Below the pieces are notes generated by a model. That model did no database searches and was not told the DNA's origin. It worked only from the letters and a program-made list of their open reading frames with translations. A DNA stretch of 64,000 bases. Origin: a bacterium (GTDB taxonomy: Bacteria > Patescibacteria > Dojkabacteria > JAKAPS01 > JAJZLI01). Positions 17,045-25,122 of the stretch are shown piece by piece; the first letter of the stretch is position 1, and each line of letters starts with the position of its first letter. The stretch is from the NCBI GenBank assembly GCA_021816845.1, contig JAKAWT010000001.1, positions 1 through 64,000 of the forward strand. Reading direction: 5' to 3'. The position numbers and the translations under genes are program-made.

Positions 17045-18150
17045 TTTGAGTTTACAAATTCTTCAATCTTTTCTCTAAATATTTCTCTGCTAAATCCCAA
17101 AGACACTCTTCTTAAATAATCTATATCAAATTCTATCTTCTCAAATCTTATAACTCCATCAATAACACTTTCTTTATCTTGTTTTTTAAAGAAGACACCT
17201 GTTTTTTGATCCTCTATGATATCTTTCACACCACCTTTGCCATATGCTATTACTCCTTTCCCACAAGCTAAAGCTTCAACAGGAACTATTCCGAAATCTT
17301 CTTTTGATGGAAATAACAAACCCTTACATTTTAGTAATTGACTTTTTACCTCGTTATCATTTAAACCTTCATAAAATTTAATATTATCTGTAAGACTTTC
17401 TTTAAGTCTATTTATATATGAGGATTCTCCATTACCTACAATATGTAACGGATATCCTAAAAATTTAAAAGCATCAATTAGAATATCTACCCTTTTCCAT
17501 GGAACAATTCTACCTATATACAGATAGTATCCTTGATCTTCTACTTTTCCATTTATGAATCTTTCAACATCAACTGGCGGATTGATTATAACACTATCTT
17601 TATTATAGAATTTTTTTATTCTTTTTTGAGTAAATTCTGAATTTGCAATAAAAAAATCTGGTCTATAAGATGCCTGATAATCCCAAATTCTCAAATATGA
17701 AACTAGTAATGGTAATATTTTCTTTTTTATACCTTTAATATTATACATCTTAATATATTCGTGATAGTCCCATATATAACGCGAAGGAGAATGCATATAG
17801 CATATATGCAACGTTCCTGGTTTGGTTATAATTCCATGAGCAAATCTAGTTGATGAAGAAATGACAACATCAAATTCATCAAAATTAAAACTTTCAAATG
17901 CTAAAGGGTATAAAAAGAAAAAACTTTTAGGATGTTTTTTTATAATTTTATATTTATTCAAAAAAGACATCCTTAAATTTCCAATTTTGTTAGGAATTTT
18001 TGATACTACAATATCTGATGATAAAGCAGTATACAAAGGAGGTTTTTCATACATATCAGATAGTTCTAATACCACTCTTTCAGCCCCTCCAAATTGGCAT
18101 AGGTCATCATGAGCAAGAGCAATATTAATACCTACATCTTTATATTTCAT
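17029..18150 (-). CDS. GT4 glycosyltransferase, paralogue of the next gene
   Basis: 373 residues, first gene of the minus-strand glycan operon. FGGAERVVLELSDMY opens the N-terminal domain (about residues 20-34) and FPSKEDFGIVPVEALACGKGVIAYGKGG holds the donor-binding E-x7-E pair. About half the residues in these blocks are shared with the downstream GT4, which it overlaps by 16 bp. The protein has no membrane helix; the basic, aromatic face around YPLAFESFNFDEFD may touch the membrane, as is common in GT4 enzymes that act on lipid-linked sugars. Acceptor is unknown. Confidence 0.88.
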   Translation of the reverse strand: MKYKDVGINIALAHDDLCQFGGAERVVLELSDMYEKPPLYTALSSDIVVSKIPNKIGNLRMSFLNKYKIIKKHPKSFFFLYPLAFESFNFDEFDVVISSSTRFAHGIITKPGTLHICYMHSPSRYIWDYHEYIKMYNIKGIKKKILPLLVSYLRIWDYQASYRPDFFIANSEFTQKRIKKFYNKDSVIINPPVDVERFINGKVEDQGYYLYIGRIVPWKRVDILIDAFKFLGYPLHIVGNGESSYINRLKESLTDNIKFYEGLNDNEVKSQLLKCKGLLFPSKEDFGIVPVEALACGKGVIAYGKGGVKDIIEDQKTGVFFKKQDKESVIDGVIRFEKIEFDIDYLRRVSLGFSREIFREKIEEFVNSKWKKM

Positions 18151-18188
18151 ATTTGCATTATATCATCAGATATTTTTTTATGTATATA

Positions 18189-18218
18189 TTGACTTTACTA
18201 GAGATTTAGGAATAAATT
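18189..18218 (+). promoter_or_regulatory. possible promoter giving a leaderless galE transcript
   Basis: TTGACT at 18189-18194, 18-bp spacer, TAAATT at 18213-18218. The predicted start falls at about 18225, one base before the galE ATG, and no ribosome-binding site is present. Leaderless initiation is an inference. Confidence 0.3.
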
Positions 18219-18225
18219 ATATAAT

Positions 18226-19212
18226 ATGAAAAATATATTAGTTCTTGGTGGTGCTGGATATATAGGGTCTCATACAGTATTAATGCTTGAAAGTCGAGGG
18301 TATAAGGCTATAGTTTTAGATAATTTATCTTCTGGACATAAACAATCCTTAAAAAATACTAATGCCACTATATATATTGATGAGATATCAAAAGAAAATC
18401 TAGAAAAGATAGCAGAAAAACACAAAATTGACGGAATTATATATTTTGCTGGATCTATAGCGGTTGGAGAATCTATGAGCAACCCTTCACTCTATCTACA
18501 TAACAATCTTTTTAATGGGGTTACTATATTAGATTTTATGAAAGATAAGAACATTAATAAAATGGTTTTTTCTTCTTCAGCGGCTGTATATGGTATACCT
18601 TTAAAAGTCCCAATTTTTGAAGATGATAGAAAAAGTCCAATAAATGTTTATGGGTTTTCAAAAGCTGCATATGAAGATATTTTGAAGTTTTATGATCAAA
18701 TATTTGGGATAAAATCAGTTTCATTAAGATATTTTAATGCAGCAGGTGCATCTTTAAAAAATAATATTGGGGAAGATCATAAAGAAGAAACACATCTTAT
18801 TCCTCTAATTTTAAAAACAGCATTGGGTCAAAGAGAGTCAATAAAAATATATGGAGACACTTATAAAACATTGGATGGAACATGTATTAGAGATTATATA
18901 CATGTAGATGATTTAGCCCAAGCTCATATACTTGCATTAGAATATCTTCAAAATCATGGAGATAGTGATTATTTCAATATAGGCAATGGATCTGGTCATT
19001 CTGTAAAAGAGATTATTGATTTATCAAAAAAGATAACAAATATTGACTTTAAGGTTGAGATAGAGGGTAAAAGAGAAGGTGATCCTGATATTTTAATTGC
19101 ATCATCTTCAAAGATACAAAAAAAACTACATTGGAACTCACAATTTTCTATAGAAGATATAATAAAAAGCGCATGGACATGGCATAAAAATAACCCTAAT
19201 GGTTTTGTATAA
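18226..19212 (+). CDS. galE: UDP-glucose 4-epimerase
   Basis: Interconverts UDP-glucose and UDP-galactose (or the N-acetyl forms) with bound NAD. Rossmann motif GGAGYIGSH at residues 8-16, the catalytic Ser in SSSAAVYG (about 122-129) and Tyr-x3-Lys in YGFSKAAYE (about 146-154), and the substrate loop LRYFNAAGA at about 170-178. 328 residues is normal. It is transcribed away from the GT4/DUF4012 operon and followed by another GT4, so it probably supplies a donor for the same glycan. Confidence 0.95.
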   Translation: MKNILVLGGAGYIGSHTVLMLESRGYKAIVLDNLSSGHKQSLKNTNATIYIDEISKENLEKIAEKHKIDGIIYFAGSIAVGESMSNPSLYLHNNLFNGVTILDFMKDKNINKMVFSSSAAVYGIPLKVPIFEDDRKSPINVYGFSKAAYEDILKFYDQIFGIKSVSLRYFNAAGASLKNNIGEDHKEETHLIPLILKTALGQRESIKIYGDTYKTLDGTCIRDYIHVDDLAQAHILALEYLQNHGDSDYFNIGNGSGHSVKEIIDLSKKITNIDFKVEIEGKREGDPDILIASSSKIQKKLHWNSQFSIEDIIKSAWTWHKNNPNGFV

Positions 19213-19271
19213 TGCTTTGTAATATATTGTTTTTGTAGTATACTCACTATTATTTTTAAACAGGGATTTAA

Positions 19272-20408
19272 ATGAAGTATATAGGTATAGATTGTAGAGG
19301 TATAGAAGAAAAGCAAACAGGTATAGGAAACTATACAAAAAGCTTATTATCTGAAATCGTAAAGGAGGATAAAAATAATATATATTATTTAATTTTTAAT
19401 CAAAATAATATATTTTTAAAATATAAGGAACAATACACAAAATATAAAAATGTGAAAGTAGTTTCTATATTTTCTAAAAGACAAAACCCTTTATCAGAAA
19501 TAACCCTAGCTTTTGAACTTAGAGGTTTAAAAATTGACCTTTTTTGGACAGATATTTGGGGCAGTGTATACTATCATGGAGTAGATTATGTTTTGTCACT
19601 ACATGACATTATTGGTGTAAAAAGGAAAGATTTCGTAAGTTTGAAATATAGGATATATAATCTCTTCCATTTAAAATGGACAGTAAAACATGCATCTTTT
19701 GTATTTGTGCCTACCAAAGCTGTTAAGGATGATATAATAAAATATTTAAAAATAAGAAAGGGATCTAGATTACACAGATTTGGACCCAAGAGAATAAAAG
19801 TAACTGGAGAAGGTCTAACACGATTAAGATCATCGGTAGATCCAGAACTTGATAATGGAACATTTGAGAATATCTCTAAAAAATATGGAATCAAAAATCC
19901 ATATTTTATATATGTTGGTAACGATAGACCTCATAAGAATATAGAGGGATTGGTGAAAACATTTATAAGTTTTAAGAAAAAATATAAAAATGGTGCTCAT
20001 TTAATACTTTGTGGAGTACCTAGAAATAATAAATACATTAAGAAAAGAAATAAAAGTTATATAGAGGCATTAGGGTATGTTTCTGAATCTGAAAAATTTG
20101 CACTCTTAGAGCATGCTGTAGCATTTGTCACACTATCTTTTGATGAAGGATTCGGATTACCTCTCTTGGAAGCAACTGCATCGGGGTGTCCTGTTGTTTG
20201 TAGTGACATCCCTGTATTTAGAGAAATTATGGGGGATAGTGGAGCAATATTTGTGGATCCATATAGAGTCAGACCTGTTGCCAAAAGCTTAAATTTATTA
20301 TACAGTGATAATATAAAAAGAGATGATCTTGTAAAAGAAGCTAAGAAAAATCTCAAGAGATTTAGCTGGACTAAAACGGCAAAAAGGATATTAAAATATT
20401 TAAGATAA
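19272..20408 (+). CDS. GT4 glycosyltransferase with a repeat-derived loop
   Basis: 378-residue GT-B enzyme. The start MKYIGIDCRGIEEKQTGIGNY is typical of mannosyltransferase-like GT4 proteins; donor-binding EGFGLPLLE is at about 296-304 within SFDEGFGLPLLEATASGCPVV. Between the linker helix (DDIIKYLKI) and the strand RIKVTGEGL there is an extra GSRLHRFGPK, encoded by two 15-bp repeat units at 19761-19790, exactly where homologues pass directly. 59 bp after galE; the kinase gene follows 12 bp later. Confidence 0.88.
   Translation: MKYIGIDCRGIEEKQTGIGNYTKSLLSEIVKEDKNNIYYLIFNQNNIFLKYKEQYTKYKNVKVVSIFSKRQNPLSEITLAFELRGLKIDLFWTDIWGSVYYHGVDYVLSLHDIIGVKRKDFVSLKYRIYNLFHLKWTVKHASFVFVPTKAVKDDIIKYLKIRKGSRLHRFGPKRIKVTGEGLTRLRSSVDPELDNGTFENISKKYGIKNPYFIYVGNDRPHKNIEGLVKTFISFKKKYKNGAHLILCGVPRNNKYIKKRNKSYIEALGYVSESEKFALLEHAVAFVTLSFDEGFGLPLLEATASGCPVVCSDIPVFREIMGDSGAIFVDPYRVRPVAKSLNLLYSDNIKRDDLVKEAKKNLKRFSWTKTAKRILKYLR
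19761..19790. repeat. two-unit 15-bp repeat array in the GT4 gene
   Basis: GGATCTAGATTA + CAC + AGATTTGGACCC + AAG. Exactly 30 bp, read as GSRLHRFGPK. Confidence 0.6.
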
Positions 20409-20420
20409 AGGAATCTATAG

Positions 20421-21677
20421 ATGCCTCCTATAAAACTTAAAATTCCAAATAACATACTCTTAATACACCTTCTTAGAATTATTATCCTGGTTCTATTACT
20501 TTACCCTCTTTATTTGTATCTATCTAAAATTAATGCACTTTCATCAATATATTTAGTAATTATTGCTATTTTTATAAATGAAATATTGAAGTTTCTATCT
20601 TCATTATTAATATATAAATTTGGTGTGGATAACATATTAATTGGGATGATTTCTTCTGTTATTGAAGGTTTAATAATTGTATTTATATTAAACTATATTG
20701 GTATATTATTCTCTATTGGAGATATTGTTTTAGCATTATCAATACTTGCAAACGCTATACTCTTCTCCTGGGAGGCAATACTGATTGAGGCAGTTATTGT
20801 TGGATTTACATACTTTTTTATAAATTTTGAAAAATATTCTATCACAAATTTAATTTACTATTTGTTACAGTCATTATTTATTCTATCTGTAGGTATATTA
20901 AACTTTTTCATGCAGAAAAAATTTATCAAATTAGAAGACATGGTTTTAAAAAAATCAACAATAAAGGATTCAAAAAGTGCTGAAGATGTTAAAGATGAAT
21001 TTACAATTATAGCATCTCATAATCTTAGAACTCCTCTAGCAGCACTAAGAGGTTATCTTCAACTGCTTGATGGCACAGATGATGATGAAACAAGAAAAAA
21101 TTATTTAAATCTTTTAAAAATTAACGTGGATAAATTATCAAATATCATTGAAGAGATAGTAGGGATGCTTACTATAGGTGATCAAACATCAGACAATAAA
21201 ATCAATATTAGAATAATATTGACAGAATTGATAGAAGGATTTAGAGAACAAGTAAGGCCAAAAAATATCCATATTAATCTCCACTATGATGAGGGTGTAC
21301 CAGATGTAAATTTGAATGAATATAGAATTAAAATAATATTGAAAAATATAATAGACAATGCAGTAAAATACTCCTATAACAATGCTAATATAGATATCAA
21401 TGTAAAATCAGATGTAAGTGATTTAATTATAAGCATACAAGATTATGGAGTAGGGATAGATCCTGAACAGTTAAAAAATATTTTTAATAAATATCATAAA
21501 ACATCTGATATTATGGACACAAATTTTGAAGGTATGGGACTGGGTCTATATTTAGTAAAAAATTTACTTGATATTGAGATGGGTAAAATAGAGGTCAGAT
21601 CTGAAAAAGGGAAAGGAACAGAATTTATTTTAAGATTTCCAATAAATGATGTTTTACAATCTCTAGAAAGAAAATAA
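20421..21677 (+). CDS. membrane sensor histidine kinase
   Basis: 418 residues. Five or six membrane helices fill residues 10-165 with no large extracellular domain, so the signal is probably membrane-borne or physical. HisKA carries SHNLRTPLAALRGY with the phosphorylated His200. The ATPase domain has an intact N box (NIIDNAVKYS), G1 (DYGVGIDPEQL) and G2 (GMGLGLYLVKNL). The next gene is a paralogous kinase and then a stand-alone receiver, suggesting one pathway with two inputs. Start ATG at 20421, 12 bp after the GT4 stop. Confidence 0.9.
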   Translation: MPPIKLKIPNNILLIHLLRIIILVLLLYPLYLYLSKINALSSIYLVIIAIFINEILKFLSSLLIYKFGVDNILIGMISSVIEGLIIVFILNYIGILFSIGDIVLALSILANAILFSWEAILIEAVIVGFTYFFINFEKYSITNLIYYLLQSLFILSVGILNFFMQKKFIKLEDMVLKKSTIKDSKSAEDVKDEFTIIASHNLRTPLAALRGYLQLLDGTDDDETRKNYLNLLKINVDKLSNIIEEIVGMLTIGDQTSDNKINIRIILTELIEGFREQVRPKNIHINLHYDEGVPDVNLNEYRIKIILKNIIDNAVKYSYNNANIDINVKSDVSDLIISIQDYGVGIDPEQLKNIFNKYHKTSDIMDTNFEGMGLGLYLVKNLLDIEMGKIEVRSEKGKGTEFILRFPINDVLQSLERK

Positions 21678-21732
21678 TTATAAATATTCTATCTTTACTT
21701 ATTTTTATATTTAATATAAATTGGTATTAGAT

Positions 21733-22983
21733 ATGTTAAAAAAAGAGTTTTTTAAATTTCAAAGTGACTCTAGAATCTCTACTCCTGTAGCTTATGTAAT
21801 ATTTATAAGAATCTTTGTTAAGATTATAATTTTTGTTTCTGCACTATATTTTAAAGTTAGTATAGTAGATATTTTTATAATAGTCCTCATATTTCTAATA
21901 TCTGAAATATATAGAAATCTAGGTACAATATTAGTTTCTTTAGGAAAACTACCAGAAGAGGCCGTAGGTGGAATTGTATCCGCAATAGATGGTGCATTAT
22001 TAGTGATACTTTTATATTATACAAACCTTTTAAGTACTGATCTATATCTCTTCATATTAATTTCAATTGCCTTTGATACAATAGAGTATGGTCTTGTTGC
22101 AGCATTTGCAGAAGGTGTAACAGCCAGTTTTTCATATGCCGCTTTTGCATTTTTGACAATGACCATAAGCCCTTTTTTCATATTAGTAAAAGTAGTTTTC
22201 ATCATAACATTATCTTTAATAACAGGATGGCTATCTGAAAATTTAAAATCTACACAAATGGTATTACAAAACACACTTGAGAGGACTAATAAAGAAGAAA
22301 GTTTAAATAAAATGAAAGATGAATTTATAGGGGCAGCTTCACATAATCTAAGAACACCTTTAAGTGTGATGAAGGGGTATATAGAACTTATCCTGAATCA
22401 TAGAGTAGGCCCAATAAATGATAAACAAAAAGATTATCTTTTAAATATAGAAACAAATATAGAATTATTACAAACATCTAGTGAAGATTTGCTTAATATA
22501 ATATCTCTTCAGGATAATCAAGTAACAGTAACTCCATCTTCAAATATAATATATGACTTCCTTAATGATATAGCGTTTGACTTCAAATGGACTTTTAAAA
22601 TTAAAGGAGTTAATTTAGAGACAAAATTTAATATCCCTACAAAGAAAATGGCAATATTTGATAATGATAAGCTCAAAATTGCAATAACAAATATATTACA
22701 TAAAGCTATATCTAATGCTAGAAAAGAAGTTTCATTTAAATCTAATATTGAGCAACAATATTGGACTATGGTCATTAAAGATGACGGACACGGTATCTCA
22801 AAAAAGGAAATTACTGATATTTTTAACAAAAATCAAGATATATTTGATACTATGAAGTCTTTACAGAAAAACGGAATTGGATTATACATATCTAATGTTA
22901 TAATAGAGTCTCATAAAGGACATATGGAAATTGTCTCAGTTGAAGGCGTAGGAACAACATTTAGAATTTACATCCCTATATGA
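21733..22983 (+). CDS. membrane histidine kinase with altered N box
   Basis: Paralogue of the preceding kinase: about six membrane helices in the first 165 residues and SHNLRTPLSVMKGY with His204. I use the ATG at 21733 (416 residues); an in-frame TTG at 21721 adds four. The N box reads NILHKAISNA in place of NxxxNAxKYS, so the Asn that holds the ATP magnesium is Lys; G1 (DDGHGISKKEI) and G2 (NGIGLYISNVI) are close to normal. ATPase activity may be reduced, leaving a phosphatase or dimer partner for the first kinase. Stop TGA overlaps the receiver start (ATGA). Confidence 0.85.
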   Translation: MLKKEFFKFQSDSRISTPVAYVIFIRIFVKIIIFVSALYFKVSIVDIFIIVLIFLISEIYRNLGTILVSLGKLPEEAVGGIVSAIDGALLVILLYYTNLLSTDLYLFILISIAFDTIEYGLVAAFAEGVTASFSYAAFAFLTMTISPFFILVKVVFIITLSLITGWLSENLKSTQMVLQNTLERTNKEESLNKMKDEFIGAASHNLRTPLSVMKGYIELILNHRVGPINDKQKDYLLNIETNIELLQTSSEDLLNIISLQDNQVTVTPSSNIIYDFLNDIAFDFKWTFKIKGVNLETKFNIPTKKMAIFDNDKLKIAITNILHKAISNARKEVSFKSNIEQQYWTMVIKDDGHGISKKEITDIFNKNQDIFDTMKSLQKNGIGLYISNVIIESHKGHMEIVSVEGVGTTFRIYIPI

Positions 22984-23342
22984 GTAAGATATTAATTGTA
23001 GAAGACAATAAAGATATATTAAGTATCTATAAAAAGGAGTTGGAGTATAACAAATACGAAGTAGAGTCAGCAGAAACTGGACAAGCTGGTATAGGTCTGA
23101 TTGAAAAAGATTCTTTTGATCTAATTGTATTAGATATTATGCTTCCAGATATGTCAGGGATTGATTTACTTAAAAAAGCAAAAGAGAAAGATAAGAAACA
23201 AAAAGTTGTAATGTTAACTAATGTTGATATTCCTGCAGTTGTAAATGAAGCATATGCAAATGGCGCGGATGGATACTTGATCAAAGCTGAGTTATTACCA
23301 TCTCAGGTTGTTGAAGAGATACAAAGATATCTAAACGGATAA
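22980..23342 (+). CDS. single-domain response regulator (receiver only)
   Basis: 120 residues, one CheY-like domain with no output domain. The acid pocket is EDN at about 8-10, the phosphoacceptor Asp52 in LIVLDIMLPDMSG, and the conserved Lys in YLIKAE at about 100-105. Translationally coupled to the second histidine kinase. A receiver-only protein must act by protein contact, for instance on a motility or envelope machine, or pass phosphate on. Confidence 0.92.
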   Translation: MSKILIVEDNKDILSIYKKELEYNKYEVESAETGQAGIGLIEKDSFDLIVLDIMLPDMSGIDLLKKAKEKDKKQKVVMLTNVDIPAVVNEAYANGADGYLIKAELLPSQVVEEIQRYLNG

Positions 23343-23430
23343 AATTAATATCTTGCATTCAACAAAATTCATAATTTTATTGATAAAGATTATCATTTCG
23401 TATAAAATTGTGATAATAAAGGTATAATCA

Positions 23431-25122
23431 ATGAGTATTCTTATTACATATACAACAATAATACTTGCCTCAGCACTTATAGGGGGATATATTGCTTCAA
23501 GATTTAATCAATATATTATTGTTGGATACATAATAATAGGATTAATACTAGGTTCATTCATAATATCATCACATTCTTCCCAAGACTATTTAAATAGTCT
23601 TGCATACATTGGAGTAGCTTTATTAGTATTTTCAAACGGGACAGAATTTTCACTTTCAAAAATTCTAAACTATAGAAAAATAATAATCTCTGGAACTTTG
23701 TTGCAAACTCTCTTAACTTCATTAATTCTAACTGTAATATTTCTATTTTTTGGACTTGCTATAATTCCTGCATTTGTTATTGGATCAGCTTTTGCAATGA
23801 GTTCTACAATAATTGTTACTAAGGTTTTAAAAGATCTTGATAGAAATTATTCCCAAGAGGGAGAGATGACTTTTTCCTGGTTGATGGTACAAGATATACT
23901 AACTATCCCACTACTTGTTTTTTTGACTAATCTTAGTATATCCGGAGGAAACTTACTGATACCTATACTAATAGCAATCCTCAAAAGTATACTTATTTTC
24001 CTAGTACTGTATTATTTAGGTTTGATAATAATTCCTTATATTCTATCTAAAATAGCTCAGACAGAAATAAGAGAACTTATGATATTGGCTATTATATCAA
24101 TACTATTTATAATCATAGTAATATCATCATATTTTGGAATATCACCTATTATCGCAGCTTTCATGGCAGGGTTAATAATATCTAAAGGAATGATGAACCA
24201 TCAAATAGCATCTGAAATAAAACCTTTTAAAGACCTATTTTCAGTATTTTTCTTCGTCCTTATAGGTGCAGTTACACCTCTTTCTTTTATAATAGGCAAT
24301 TTTTTCATCATAATACTAATAGCATCATTAATAATTCTCGTAAAAATAGTCACGACTTATACAGAACTAAGAATATATAAATTCCATTCTATGACATCAT
24401 TTATTGTTGCATTAAATATGTTTCAAGCAGGAGAATTTTCTTTTGTAATAGGGACAGTAGCCTATCAAGGACATATAATATCTGCATTTTCATACCACCT
24501 TCTACTCGGAGTTACGATATTAACCATGATATTAACTCCTGTTATAATCAAAAGAAATACTAGTATATATGACCATTTAAGTCTATTTATAGATAAACAT
24601 TTACATTTTCTGCATCATAAACTTTTTGACCGCAAAATTAAAGATAGTATTAAGAAAGAGAAACATAAAGAAATTATTATTGCAGGATATGGGAGAGTAG
24701 GAAGGCAAATAGTAGATATTTTGAAGAAAAATAATGTAGAATGCAGTGTCATAGATTTTAACAAGGGCATAATGGAAGAACATAATAGTCATAGCGTGAA
24801 TTTTATATATGGTAATGCAGATAGTATGGATATATTAAAAGTTGCAGACATTATACATGCAAAAATAATGATAATAACAACCCCAGATATAGAAATTAAT
24901 TATAAAATAGCTCAAATATCAAAAAGTGTAAATCCAGCTATTAAAATTATAGCTCGTTCACACCTACCTCATCACAAAGATATTTTACTGCAATCTGGAG
25001 TAGAATACGTTATAGAACCTGAAAAAGAAACCGCAATAACAATAGCAGATTTACTTTTAAGATATCTTGGTAAGGGTAAATCAGATCTACGATTATCATT
25101 TGAGGGTACAAATACATTATGA
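23431..25122 (+). CDS. CPA2 Kef-type cation/proton antiporter with TrkA-N domain
   Basis: 563 residues: about 12 membrane helices (residues 5-385) of the Na+/H+ exchanger fold followed by a cytoplasmic RCK/TrkA-N domain at about 412-530 with the nucleotide motif GYGRVG. Helix 5 carries WLMVQDILTIP (conserved Gln-Asp) and helix 4 AFAMSSTIIVTKVL, as in KefB/KefC and YbaL. Probably K+ or Na+/H+ exchange gated by a nucleotide or redox signal. It has no TrkA-C domain. The stop TGA overlaps the start of the next gene, an unusual pairing with an ATPase. Confidence 0.9.
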   Translation: MSILITYTTIILASALIGGYIASRFNQYIIVGYIIIGLILGSFIISSHSSQDYLNSLAYIGVALLVFSNGTEFSLSKILNYRKIIISGTLLQTLLTSLILTVIFLFFGLAIIPAFVIGSAFAMSSTIIVTKVLKDLDRNYSQEGEMTFSWLMVQDILTIPLLVFLTNLSISGGNLLIPILIAILKSILIFLVLYYLGLIIIPYILSKIAQTEIRELMILAIISILFIIIVISSYFGISPIIAAFMAGLIISKGMMNHQIASEIKPFKDLFSVFFFVLIGAVTPLSFIIGNFFIIILIASLIILVKIVTTYTELRIYKFHSMTSFIVALNMFQAGEFSFVIGTVAYQGHIISAFSYHLLLGVTILTMILTPVIIKRNTSIYDHLSLFIDKHLHFLHHKLFDRKIKDSIKKEKHKEIIIAGYGRVGRQIVDILKKNNVECSVIDFNKGIMEEHNSHSVNFIYGNADSMDILKVADIIHAKIMIITTPDIEINYKIAQISKSVNPAIKIIARSHLPHHKDILLQSGVEYVIEPEKETAITIADLLLRYLGKGKSDLRLSFEGTNTL

